Part shown: piece after piece, positions 23,101-33,479 of the stretch
How positions within the stretch are numbered: position 1 is the first letter of the stretch
Layout: each line of letters starts with the position of its first letter
From: Notospermus geniculatus
Lineage: Eukaryota > Nemertea > Pilidiophora > Heteronemertea > Lineidae
Length of the DNA: 64,000 nucleotides
Assembly: GCA_002633025.1 (NCBI GenBank)
Contig: NMRB01000766.1
Location: forward strand, 43,854-107,853
Direction: 5' to 3'
The notes under the pieces: model-generated
What the model was told of the DNA's origin: nothing
The model's database searches: none
Seen by the model: the letters and a program-made list of their open reading frames with translations, nothing else
Program-made: the position numbers and the translations under genes

Positions 23101-25117
23101 GCAGAGTGGTACAAGACGATATGGGGATATTTAATATATCAATACATGTATATACATGTATATCAATATTTAATATACTAAATATTATATACTAAATTAT
23201 TACAGTATGACCAAAAGTAGATAAGTGGTATGACCAATGTTTTCATCCACAAGTCTTGTTTAAGTGACCAATCAGGGGCGTTTTCTTCTTCATCATCATG
23301 ATATCATATTGCATCGGATATACGCATGTGCAGAGTGGTACAAGACGATATGGGGATATTTAATATATCAATACATGTATATATATCAATATTTAATATA
23401 CTAAATATTATAAATACATGTAGAAAGAACGAATGCAGTTTCTGTAAACATGTGGGTTGGAACATCAGAAATAGATATAGGTCGACATTCTGTGTATAAA
23501 AATATTGAGAAAATGTATAATAATTTTTTATACGTAACGTCATGTAGAACTCACTATTTTTTAGAAACCTGCCGAGGCGAAGACAGATGCAGTTATACAC
23601 TAATTGCGCAAATGCCACACAATCAAACATCTAAAAGTGTCCATAGTGCGATTTTAGATCAAAGATACCCGTCACTCGGTTATCATCACGCTCAGTCACA
23701 GTAACCCCGGGCCCCAAGGGGCCATTAAAATCATTATCACCGATTAAAAAGATGACCCACTAACAACCCGCCCATTCAGAGAACCTAATCTAATAAAGGA
23801 TGAATAAAGTTGGTGGTTGTCATCCTGCTATGGAAGAAATTAGTCTCAATTGATGATGATGAATGTGTATTGTCCTCGCAATATGGCGTCGGGTGGGATG
23901 GGTCGCTGGCCCAGGGTCCCGGATGGTAACCATCCAGTATATTTCACTTCATTAACAAAAGATGACAGATCTTGTGAGTTAATAATTGAGCAGAAAGCGT
24001 TTTCTATGATAAACTGCATCAGTTATTCTATTATGCGTTGGTTCGGATTTTGACTTTGCAGCCGAAGATACATCCTGGGAACCCAGGGCATTTCCACTCT
24101 GCATAGCACGTGCGAGTCGGGGAGCGCGTTTTAGAGGACCTGTTGCAAGAGGATGCCGAAGATACGGATTTTACGAAATATTCTTGAGCCGAATTCTTGC
24201 GCATGTGTGTCACCAAAAATAGATAAGAGAGGACTTATCTATTTTGGTGTTACTAAAATTGAAGTACATTTTTTGTATAGGTCGAGATTCAGAATAAGGT
24301 TTTGCCGTATTGTCACATCACAAATTCGAAGTAGGCCAACACCAAAATCGCAGAGTTTGTGAGGTCAGAGACCAGTGGCCTGTTTCATAAAGTGACTTGA
24401 AGCTAATGGTACCTTTAACCAAATGGAAAATGCATTGAGTTAATGGTACCATTACCTTAAAGTCACTTTATGAAACAGGCCCCTGGCTTTGCCACTGGGA
24501 TCGAGCTCCTCCTACAGATCACTGAAAAGCGTCAGTGTCAGGACTTCATTCGTCGACGAAAATATCAACAGCTTGCCATGTAGCCAGCAATGCCGACCAC
24601 CACCAAAGAAGAAGCTGGACGCCGGAAATGCAGACCCCTGTGACCTTTCAGCTGCCATTTTGGTGTATGTGCATTCGCCACACGATCTTAATATTCTTTC
24701 TCTTCTTTTTTAGATCTTTCCAAACGCGACCAACTTCATCTCTTTGGTAAGCAACAGCCACCAAAAAAACGACGAAAGTCCCGGACTGCCTTCACGAATC
24801 ACCAAATTTACGAATTGGAAAAACGTTTCCTCTACCAAAAATACCTCACGCCTGCAGACAGGGACGAGATAGCTCAAAATCTGGGACTTAGCAACGCCCA
24901 AGTGATTACCTGGTTTCAAAACAGGCGGGCAAAGCTAAAACGGGACCTGGAGGAGTTGAAAGCCGACGTCACGGCGACAGCGACGTCGCCGGATCAGTGT
25001 TCTCCGGCTGCAGACCGAAAAACATCAACTGCGGTGCAGGTCTCCAGAAACAATCCTTTGGAAGCCAACGAAAAGGAAACGGCGAATTGTGTGACGTCAG
25101 AACAATCTGAAACGTAA
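7780..25117 (+). CDS. Lbx: Ladybird homeobox protein Lbx (two exons, 262 aa)
   Basis: Homeodomain transcription factor; family members act in muscle precursor and dorsal neural fates. Exons are 7780-8164 and 24714-25117; phase 1 joins H128 to D129. An eh1-type Groucho-binding motif FSIRDIL is at residues 37-43. An acidic DSDEEIDVVDE stretch is at 82-92. LDALLRMANKTFEGL (106-120) matches the LxALxxLAxKTFxGL block of vertebrate Lbx1. The homeodomain is about 148-207 (RTAF...VITWFQNRRAKLKRD), with Thr at position 47 as in Lbx and Tlx. Start choice: ATG 7780 is the first Met after the in-frame TAA at 7699; Met-23 is the only alternative before the eh1 motif. The intron as assembled is 16.5 kb but includes a contig overlap at 14808-18910. 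Downstream and convergent with NK3. Confidence 0.97.
8802..8904. mobile_element. Near-perfect palindromic foldback, 103 bp
   Basis: TCATCCTGAGAACATCAGG pairs with CCTGATGTTCTCAGGATGA. The centre is a second perfect palindrome, GCTCGCTCCCTTCGTCACCG / CGTGACGAAGGGAGCGAGC. A compact hairpin with no coding potential. Confidence 0.8.
9020..9225. mobile_element. Foldback element, 206 bp
   Basis: Ends TCAGGGCCCATATTCATAAA and TTTATGAATACGGGGCCTGA. Long arms of about 70 bp include cttatcctttgttcaacaca / tgtgttgaacaaaggataag. A partial internal copy of the terminus (GGACCCGTATTCATAAA) lies at about 9131. Confidence 0.8.
10237..10407. mobile_element. MITE-like element, 171 bp
   Basis: Inverted ends CCGGTGTAATAGAATCTAAT and ATTAGATTCTATCACACCGG. 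The next inner bases also pair (gatgtccccc / ggggacatc). Target duplication not evident. Confidence 0.7.
12669..12698. repeat. 30-nt hairpin, copy 1
   Basis: ATGGAGGTAT and ATACCTCCAT form 10-bp perfect arms around AAACTTTATT. A second copy with nearly the same arms and loop is at 33451-33479. Confidence 0.75.
15129..15921. other. Haplotype-specific block of about 790 bp
   Basis: Present between gcaccctttagccgtt and taatgtacaatgacataaac in the left copy. In the right copy those flanks are separated by only about 23 bases (17551-17573). It carries a family A MITE (15594-15751), but the MITE is only part of the difference. Confidence 0.7.
15594..15751. mobile_element. TA-type MITE, family A, copy 2
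   Basis: Ends GTGAGGTTTGGAAATCAAAC and GATTTCTAAACCTCACTAG. The same core as the other copies: accgaaaatgcaatataaa and aaaataacgttgtcgtaa. It lies in a block missing from the other haplotype. Confidence 0.8.
17253..17253. other. Assembly gap (single N) between overlapping contigs
   Basis: The bases just left recur at 18910 and the bases just right recur at 14808, so the flanking contigs overlap instead of abutting. Confidence 0.9.
17254..18910. repeat. Contig-overlap duplication 1, right copy
   Basis: Counterpart of 14808-17252 lacking the 790-bp block. Differences include TA to TACATGTA at 18081 and loss of GGCCTA at 17865. These look like allelic changes. Confidence 0.85.
20841..21092 (-). 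mobile_element. TTAA-flanked MITE, family B, copy 1 (252 bp)
   Basis: Begins TTAAAGCCTCACTGTTTTGA and ends TTCAATACAGTGAGGCTTTA plus A. Internal matches to 47450-47724 in inverse orientation include acattttcaaa/tattttcaaag and attcagatagaaca/gtctgaataca segments. Both copies have TTAA at each end. Confidence 0.75.
21860..21860. other. Assembly gap (single N)
   Basis: No overlap between the flanks was seen, so real sequence may be missing here. Confidence 0.7.
22973..23412 (+). repeat. Tandem duplication, 229-bp period
   Basis: Unit 1 is 22973-23201 and unit 2 is 23202-23412. Both start acagtatgaccaaaagtag and run through gatatggggatatttaatat. There is no N between them, so unlike the contig overlaps this may be a true duplication. 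One TACATGTA of unit 1 is TA in unit 2. Confidence 0.9.
24377..24481 (+). mobile_element. MITE with GGCCTGTTTCATAAAGTGAC ends, copy 1
   Basis: Ends GGCCTGTTTCATAAAGTGAC and GTCACTTTATGAAACAGGCC. The middle has ttaaccaaatggaaaatgca, which appears reverse-complemented in the copy at 59868. It lies 230 bases before Lbx exon 2. Confidence 0.82.
24714..25117 (+). CDS. Lbx: Lbx exon 2 (homeobox)
   Basis: Acceptor ctcttcttttttag at 24700-24713. It encodes DLSKRDQLHLFGKQQPPKKR, the complete homeodomain, then EELKADV and a low-conservation tail that ends NCVTSEQSET before TAA. The vertebrate acidic C-terminal tail is not seen. Confidence 0.97.
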
Positions 25118-25452
25118 CATGTACTTTTGGTGTCTTTTGATGAGACTTTTCCAAAACTTTGGTCAAACTAGGGGCCTTAAAAGGCCACGATATTGGCACT
25201 TTGTCGACAGCCGGCGACACCGGCGGTGATTGCATCATTCTCCAATAGTGTTGCCTTTTGCCCCAGTGTCGGAGAATGTATGATTACATTGCAATGCATA
25301 GGTGGATACCCTAGGAACGAGAGTGACTCTATATTGGGTGAGGTTGATAAGCGGTAGTTTAACAACTTTTTCAATAGATGTCACCTTTAACGCGGATGTT
25401 TAGCGCCGGATAGGGAAGGAATACTGTGCCCCTTTAAAACACCTACAGGAAC

Positions 25453-25729
25453 CAGGGCCGGATCCAGGGTTTAGAAATACGGGGGGCACAACCCTGAGGG
25501 CAAGCCCTCAGTTGGCGCTTACCGCAGGTCCGCGCACACGAAGGGGGGTCCGGGGGGCCTCCCCCGGGAAAATTTGAAAAAAATCAAAGCTCTGAGATGC
25601 GATTTCCCAGCATCTTAGACATGAAATGGTCGATTTTCCAAAAATGCAGTAAAAAAATCATTGCCCCCCAAAAAAAAGGGGGGGGGGCACATGCCCCATG
25701 TGCCCCCCCCCCCCCTGGATCCGGGCCTG
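25453..25729. mobile_element. hAT-like non-autonomous element, 277 bp
   Basis: Ends CAGGGCCGGATCCAGGG and, inverted, CCCTGGATCCGGGCCTG. The flanking 5-base duplication is GGAAC (25448-25452 and 25730-25734). CAGGG termini and a 5-bp duplication fit hAT elements. It is G- and C-tract rich and has no transposase frame. Related ends are at about 56425 and 63525. Confidence 0.75.
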
Positions 25730-25799
25730 GGAACGTCCGCCGGACACCCGTGTAACATCGCAATGTTTTCCCGTCGTGCGGTGTTTCTCGATTAAATAA

Positions 25800-25968
25800 T
25801 AGACATCCTGTGCGAAAGTCGGCCATGACAGGTCAGAAGGAGTAAACAAACCTTGGCCTAGTGCATTTGTACAGTTGGCTCCTGAGTGTGCTTACGGTCT
25901 GTACAATGCACTAGGCCCAGGTTTGTTTACCCCTTCTGACCTGTGGCCGACTTTCGCACGATGTCTAT
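25800..25968. mobile_element. Foldback element, 169 bp
   Basis: Arms of about 70 bp: tagacatcctgtgcgaaagt...ctagtgca pairs with tgcactagg...actttcgcacgatgtcta. Starts 66 bases after the hAT-like element's target duplication. Confidence 0.8.
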
Positions 25969-26917
25969 AGACTAACGGAATTAGCTGCAACCTCACAATC
26001 AGGTTGCAGTCACTTTTCAAGCGTTTTGCAAGAAATTGGGAAACACGACGCAATAAAATCACAGAGACCGCCGGTGTAAAGGGAAAGAATGTCCCCAGGA
26101 AAAACTGTCCCAGGAACAAAAGATCCTGTTGTTACATTCTAATCTCTGGGGATTGGTTTTCAATAGTCATGCCGCTTATTCCGTCATTCAACAATAGAAG
26201 TGGACACTTTTTACAGGGGGACACTCTGTACCGTTACACCTGTTCTTCTTTAAGAGTTCAACCAAGCGACATCTATCGGCGCCCCTGAAAATCATCAGTG
26301 TACGACCGATAAAATTCTCTCGGTGATTTTGGTGCAATTAATAGAAAGTCAGCCTTTTGCTTCACCATTTTGAGAAAGCCACAGCTTTGTGACCTCGTAT
26401 TTGTTATCATCATCTCTCGTTCGCCGTCGACCAATAGGCAGACTACTTGAATTGAGTGCGGAATAATCGTCCCTTTCACTTGTGGTAGGGAGGCCATCTC
26501 GTGGAGATATGTATATGCAATGTATATTGTGAATAAATTATACTTTAATATGTACATTAAAAGTAAGATACAACGTATTGTCGTGTTTTCTTGCTTTTGT
26601 TGAAAGGTTAATTCACGCATATACAATGTGTAAAAATCTGTCGTATGCTTTACAACATGTACATGTAGTAAAGCTGAATAAAAACTCTTGAAGAAAACCG
26701 AACAGCAGCGCCCCCAAAGGTCTAAATCTGGAAACATAATCAATCGACACCATCTTTCAATCAGCAAAAACGCTATAAAACTTTTAAATTGGGTATTGTC
26801 TAAAGCGCCATCTAACGTCTGAATCGGACGTATGTATGAAATTCAAACTTCTGTTTCTTTGTTGGTGCTCTCTTCGTGGCTTCAAACTATGGGAGTAGCG
26901 TTCGCGTTGGCCTTTCG

Positions 26918-27175
26918 GCTGCGTTTACCAGACATCCGGAATGCGGTGTACGGGATGCGGAAGCGATGCTGTACGCGAAAATGCATAGCATAAAGCAAGG
27001 TTCATTGGCACACGGAATTGGTCCGGTTCATGTCCGTAAAAAATCTATCAAATGGACTTCAGCGTTGTCGTATCCGGAAAACTAGGGGCAAACGGACTGG
27101 AAACGGATCGGATCCGTGCGCCAATGAACCCTACTTAATACCGCTTCCGCATTCCGGGTGTCCGGTAAACGCAGC
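26918..27175. mobile_element. Foldback element, 258 bp
   Basis: Ends GCTGCGTTTACCAGACATCC and its partner GGGTGTCCGGTAAACGCAGC. Inner bases cggaatgcgg / ccgcattccg also pair. Confidence 0.75.
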
Positions 27176-27226
27176 TTTTAACTCCGTACTGGGATGAATT
27201 TAAAATTGACTTTCCATTTTATTGGT

Positions 27227-28665
27227 AGAGAGTTTGTTCAAGAGTTAAAGTATGCTACATGTACGTTTACATCACACCATCAATCCCCTCACTTGGTTGC
27301 ACTTATCTATCACTGTCTGGTACGCCCCTTACGTCACCACAAATAGCCTTCTACACATGTTGTAGGCCTACGTCGAAGAACTTGGAAACGTGGATTTTTA
27401 AGAAACCGATTTCTAGGCCGAGTGAAATTCATTTGGTCTTAAACAAGGAGGACTGACTCATTCATTTGAAGAATTTGGACCCGCAGAGCCTCGATACAGG
27501 TAAGCGATTTTTATTGACGAGTCAGTTTGGCTAAATTGATATTGTGGTCGAGCTAAGATAAGTGACAAGTGGTGATTTTCATGAATTGTGTTTAACTTCT
27601 CTTTCAAGTTTTACTTTTTTACTCCATTCTACTATATGTATACTTCATAAAATATGGGCAGTTTGTCAGTCACCAGTAGTTTTATTCCAACTCGTTGTGT
27701 ACGGAACCTTGATGTCCCGGGTAATGTAACGTCAGCGCCACCTGTGAATAATCTGCGACATCATTATATCATTTTGATTGACAGGTCAGACTTGTCACTC
27801 ATCTTATAGCTCCACAACAAAGGCGGGGCCTTGGGATACTCTCGGATTAAATAGCAACGAGGCCAATATAGGCAATGAGTCATTATGAATAATAACTAGT
27901 AAATGCTTTTACTTAAATTTTGCAATACAAATGGACAGGCAATGCTGTACAAATCTGAAGTCATTTGCTAGTCTTTATTCATATTATGACCAAATAATTA
28001 CAAGAAATATTAGCCATGAACCTCGTCCATTTGCCCATAAAACCAGACAACCCAAAAATTTTTGGCAAAATGCGATACACAGTAACAGACACATGGCTGG
28101 TAGGCCCCCATTCATTAAAGTTAGGAAATGCTTTTACAATTACATAAGATTTGCACACCAATGTCCAATGTAAAATTTATTACCTTAACTTAAGTAAAAG
28201 CATTCGCTAGCTTTTATAAATATCAGCAAAAATAGATATCTATTTTATACTTTGCCCGAAACAAATACCTTCGCCGCGCCATCTATTGAAAATATACGAA
28301 ATCAGACTACCGTTCCTCCTGTCAGATGTCAGCTCCTCCTTCTGGCTCCGCCCACGCGTCTGCTGAGGGCGAATTTACAGGCCGGATTTGCTTTATGTAT
28401 CTAGATATCAGACATTCACGATATTTGAATCAAGTAGGCCTTTGTGAAGTTCAATAGGGAGGTTAAGACCCGTGCCTTGTTTGGCATGGACATTTTTTGG
28501 GAAACCTTGTATAAATTATAATATCATAATATCAATAATATAATTGACAATAGGCCTACAAGAAGTAATTCGTGCAATTTTGTTCGGAAACCTGCGCATA
28601 TAAAAAATTGTATCAAATTATTCAATCCGACATTCAATCAAAATCATGAAATCAGAAAAGTTTTA
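27227..28665. repeat. Contig-overlap duplication 2, left copy
   Basis: Almost identical to 28667-30107. It ends exactly at the N (28666), and the other copy begins exactly after it with gtagagagtttgttcaag. Very probably one locus shown twice. Confidence 0.9.
27896..28210. mobile_element. MITE with CTAGTAAATGCTTTTACTTAA ends (315 bp)
   Basis: Ends CTAGTAAATGCTTTTACTTA and TTAAGTAAAAGCATTCGCTAG. Its counterpart at 29338-29652 is the same element in the overlapping contig. An 80-codon frame inside shows no known domain. Confidence 0.7.
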
Positions 28666-28666
28666 N
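28666..28666. other. Assembly gap (single N) between overlapping contigs
   Basis: The 1.44 kb before it is repeated after it. Confidence 0.92.
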
Positions 28667-30107
28667 GTAGAGAGTTTGTTCAAGAGTTAAAGTATGCTAC
28701 ATGTACGTTTACATCACACCATCAATCCCCTCACTTGGTTGCACTTATCTATCACTGTCTGGTACGCCCCTTTCGTCACCACAAATAGCCTTCTACACAT
28801 GTTGTAGGCCTACGTCGAAGAACTTGGAAACGTGGATTTTTAAGAAACCGATTTCTAGGCCGAGTGAAATTCATTTGGTCTTAAACAAGGAGGACTGACT
28901 CATTCATTTGAAGAATTTGGACCCGCAGAGCCTCGATACAGGTAAGCGATTTTTATTGACGAGTCAGTTTGGCTAAATTGATATTGTGGTCGAGCTAAGA
29001 TAAGTGACAAGTGGTGATTTTCATGAATTGTGTTTAACTTCTCTTTCAAGTTTTACTTTTTTACTCCATTCTACTATATGTATACTTCATAAAATATGGG
29101 CAGTTTGTCAGTCACCAGTAGTTTTATTCCAACTCGTTGTGTACGGAACCTTGATGTCCCGGGTAATGTAACGTCAGCGCCACCTGTGAATAATCTGCGA
29201 CATCATTATATCATTTTGATTGACAGGTCAGACTTGTCACTCATCTTATAGCTCCACAACAAAGGCGGGGCCTTGGGATACTCTCGGATTAAATAGCAAC
29301 GAGGCCAATATAGGCAATGAGTCATTATGAATAATAACTAGTAAATGCTTTTACTTAAATTTTGCAATACAAATGGACAGGCAATGCTGTACAAATCTGA
29401 AGTCATTTGCTAGTCTTTATTCATATTATGACCAAATAATTACAAGAAATATTAGCCATGAACCTCGTCCATTTGCCCATAAAACCAGACAACCCAAAAA
29501 TTTTTGGCAAAATGCGATACACAGTAACAGACACATGGCTGGTAGGCCCCCATTCATTAAAGTTAGGAAATGCTTTTACAATTACATAAGATTTGCACAC
29601 CAATGTCCAATGTAAAATTTATTACCTTAACTTAAGTAAAAGCATTCGCTAGCTTTTATAAATATCAGCAAAAATAGATATCTATTTTATACTTTGCCCG
29701 AAACAAATACCTTCGCCGCGCCATCTATTGAAAATGTACGAAATCAGACTACCGTTCCTCATGTCAGATGTCAGCTCCTCCTTCTGGCTCCGCCCACGCG
29801 TCTGCTGAGGGCGAATTTACAGGCCGGATTTGCTTTATGTATCTAGATATCAGACATTCACGATATTTGAATCAAGTAGGCCTTTGTGAAGTTCAGTAGG
29901 GAGGTTAAGACCCGTGCCTTGTTTGGCATGGACATTTTTTGGGAAACCTTGTATAAATTATAATATCATAATATCAATAATATAATTGACAATAGGCCTA
30001 CAAGAAATAATTCGTGCAATTTTGTTCGGAAACCTGCGCATATAAAAAATTGTATCAAATTATTCAATCCGACATTCAATAAAAATCATGAAATCAGAAA
30101 AGTTTTA
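28667..30107. repeat. Contig-overlap duplication 2, right copy
   Basis: Counterpart of 27227-28665, differing by a few substitutions and a small length change. It continues past agtttta into unique sequence. Confidence 0.9.
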
Positions 30108-31476
30108 TAATACATGTATACATGTCTCAAATATGGTTCTAAGCCGAACTTTTCTAACGCAAACTCATTCTAAATGAAGTTTCGTATTTTCTATAGGCCT
30201 GACAATCAATTAGTGAATTGGGTAAAGAAATTAGAACTGACAACGTTTTTACGAGAATATGACACCATTGTGTAATGACGATATCAAAAACTCCTCGTCA
30301 TGCGTGCGGTTTATCTATTTTTGGTGCGGGGCATCTTGCCTGGAGCCTCATCCAATCAACTAATCCGCCAATATACGCGTGCGCGAATATTCCCGGCAGC
30401 GGTGGAAGAGGTGCCGTCTGTTATTGTTGGTTTTTGTGGTTCTTTATATCCGGTCCTCGCGTTCTGTATTCCGCTAAAACACACTCTAATGGCATTTAAG
30501 TCATATCTGGACATATTTTATGTCTCGCTAATGCTGCTTTTTTGATCATTGCTTCCTGTTTTCAAGCCGAAACGCATATCTATTCAAGACAAAAAACCAT
30601 TAAAAGAATCGAAATGTCGTTTATGAGAAAACAGGAGCAATGCCCCAAGTGTTGTCTATTGTACCGCAAAATAACGCACCGCGCCTCACTGCTAACAAAT
30701 TGGGCGGTGCAATTAATCATTTTTTGTGAGATTTCTCGAGATGACCTGCGGCTATTCACCTTTCAAATATGTCTTTTCAGACCAAGTTATCCTAATTGTA
30801 TCCGTAGAAAACGTCTATTAGACGTTCGCTTGTGTATTTTTGCCACCCAAAGTTAGATGGATTGTTGCTTTAGCTCACAAAGGGCGCTATTGTTCCTCGG
30901 GCATTAGGAACCCCTAGGTAAAAGTATCCATCCGCGTTTCTTAGGTCGTGAGCAACAAAACAGACGAAAAGGATTGAATGATGGCAACAACAATACACCT
31001 CATTCTGGTCTTGTCATCTGCGTTCAAACCTAAATGCCTGTCTTTTGTCGGGAGAGAACCATTTCTGTGATAGTTATGAGATTTTTAATCTAAGGCGAGG
31101 AAAGCCCATTTCGAGCGCTCCGTTCTCTAATGCTTCCTTTCAGTGTGAAAAGTATCGGTACTAAGTTTACAAAGTTTGTGACGTTAGTAAGCTGGTGGTT
31201 TTCACACGAATGAATGTCTCCGGATATTCAATATTTTTGAATGTCTCAGATAAGACACGAAAACGGTATACATGTAGCTTTAGGTGGCGCTGATCATCCG
31301 GTTAAAACAAGCTCGCGCATGCGCAGTGTGACTGAAAATGACGTCAGTGGTGACTCGCCTGCGGCCTGGAATGACACCATCAATGAGAAATTCATGATAA
31401 AGATTTTAAAACGCGCTTTCGTCTTAGTTATCTCGCTTTGATTACATGGGAACTGAATGTTTTGAATTTGCTTCGT

Positions 31477-31887
31477 AAAAAATGGCGACACAATGACAGT
31501 GTATGATAGGAAATGACGTCATGAATTTTGCCTCTCTGAGAAGATTATGAATCAAAATCTGAATTGACTGTATTCGGAGTTTCTGTCCACAGATCATCGC
31601 GAAGTTATGGTAGGTATTGGCCTACACCAGGTGGCTGGGGAGGTTTTGTAACTGGACTGATCTTCCTAAAAAAATGGCGACACAATGACATGACTAAGAT
31701 ATGACTAAGATAGGATAGGAACTGACGTCATGAATTTTACCCCGTCTGCAAGGGGATTCGAATCGGGCGGCTGAGAAGATTATGGATCAAAATCTGAATT
31801 GACTGTATTCGGAGTTTCTGTCCACAGACCATCACGAAATTGGCCTACACCAGGTGGCTGCATGGGGGTTTTGTAACTGGACTGATC
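31477..31887 (+). repeat. Diverged tandem duplication, two units
   Basis: Units 31477-31662 and 31668-31887 both contain aaatggcgacacaatgac, gacgtcatgaatttt, gtattcggagtttctgtcca and ctacaccaggtggctg. The second has an extra atgactaagat pair and an insert containing ggggattcgaatcggg. Confidence 0.8.
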
Positions 31888-32495
31888 ACGGATACGGCAG
31901 AATCAGCAAGCATCGCCTCAAAGATCAACGATCACACGATAACACCACTTAATCGACCATTATCACACCATCAGCAACACGCCAACATCATCTCAACAAT
32001 TTCCGCCAATAGACGATTTGCACGACGACAAGTAAAGTGTCTTAAAGTGACATCCGCACCGGACGCGATACGTTAGCGAAGGTCTTTGAATGAACGGCCT
32101 TCTGACCGCGGACAAGATCCATCGGTCCCCGCGAGTGTCCCCTATCGTGTTCTCGTCATTTCGTTTCCTCTCCGTGAAAAAGCTTTCCAGTGTCGTACCT
32201 TCTGTCCCTGTAATCTAAATCTTAAACCGGTGGTGGTTTCACAAAGGGCTGCTAATCGCCCAGGAAAAGGGCAGAAGAAAATTTATGTTCAGAATTAATG
32301 CGCAGTACCTTTTACCTCACCGAGGATCACTCACCGAGGACCTGGTCGTTCGTCTGTCCTTTTGCACAAGGAAATTATCAGATAATAATAATAATGAATA
32401 ATAATGATATGAAGCTTTTACAAAGCGCTTTTTACAATACAGTCTCAAAGCGCTTCACGAGAGCAACGCATTGATTTCCAGTGTTGGTTGTCTGA

Positions 32496-32748
32496 AGCTA
32501 GGAATCCACTGCAGATTTTCTGCGTTGTGACTTGCTTTGCAACCTGCGATTGAATACGATCGCGAGGAACTGATACCGGTGTCGCCGACCGATTGCCGAC
32601 TGAAATTGACCACATCTTCGCCATTGGTGGAAATCACGTCTAGGGAGTCCACTACGCCGATCGAGTGCCCAGTTGCAACGCAACCCAGTTCCGGCAAAGC
32701 AAGTCGCAACGCAAAATCAGCTTGAAAATCAATGGTGGATTCCTAGCT
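32496..32748. mobile_element. Foldback element, copy 2 (uninterrupted)
   Basis: Ends AGCTAGGAATCCACTG and GGTGGATTCCTAGCTT. It has the same interior as 988-1172 (gattgaatacgatcgcgagg, cgccattggtggaaatcacg). It provides the empty site for the nested TTAA element in copy 1. Confidence 0.8.
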
Positions 32749-33450
32749 TAAACTGCACGAAAAAAAATGGTGCGGATCGTTGGCAGGAGAATCGTTCACT
32801 TTCGATCCAAATATAGATATTTTTGGTACTGCATGAATACTTGGAAGACTTGTCGTGGCTGTTTTGGAAACTGCATCAAGTTTTCGCCTTCACGCCCTCT
32901 CATATAGCCACCGATTCGTATAAACATGGCGCGAAGCGAAGCAATCGTGCGAAACTCCCACCAAAATGAACTGCTGAATGAACATGAAAACAAAAGATTA
33001 CAGCCTTCGCAATGAACGTCTCATTTGCCACAATTAAGTGGAAACAATAAACTTGTTCGCGCTAATCTTCTGTCATTTTGATCACAAGCCTTTTTAAAAG
33101 CAATATAATTATATTAATTGCGTTCTCAAGTTAATCATCAAGATCCTATAGTCGCTGAAGCGCCTTCCGTGAAGCCACAGCGGCCATTCTTCGGTTCCGC
33201 TCGGATTCTGAAAGGCAACGCCCGTATAATCCCCTTCCTGTTCGATTCACCTAAGTACTCACTTTGTTGTCATTTAAGTCGTTATGAAGTGTTCTAGAAA
33301 TGAATCCAGTAATGGCATACTAATTAATTGAATGGTATAATACAGGCGGGGATGATGATGATCGCGAGTGACAAAGGTCTAATTTGTGATAAACGTCAAG
33401 ATTGACATTCAATAGTTTTCCACAATCCGAAAAAGCTGCTGCAGAAAACC

Positions 33451-33479
33451 ATGGAGGTATTTCTTTATAATACCTCCAT
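33451..33479. repeat. 29-nt hairpin, copy 2
   Basis: ATGGAGGTAT and ATACCTCCAT around TTCTTTATA. The arms are identical to those at 12669-12698. Confidence 0.75.

Larger units (their letters stand above)
8165..24713. other. Lbx intron 1
   Basis: GT-AG intron. No nested gene recognised. It contains foldbacks (8802, 9020, 10237, 12669), a MITE A copy (15594), the contig overlap around 17253, a TTAA MITE (20841), a repeat-poor stretch (21400-22860), a 229-bp tandem duplication (22973) and a MITE at 24377. Transposon load is high for a developmental gene intron. Confidence 0.85.

Noticed and set aside
26273-26767. 164-codon frame on the minus strand
   Set aside because: No recognisable motif, AT-rich low-complexity composition, no conserved start context.
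27931-28173. 80-codon frame repeated exactly at 29373-29615
   Set aside because: The repetition comes from the contig overlap, and the frame lies inside a foldback element; not evidence of selection.
31750-31770. ggggattcgaatcggg as a tRNA T-loop
   Set aside because: No A box within the right distance and no stem pairing; kept only as part of the tandem-unit description.
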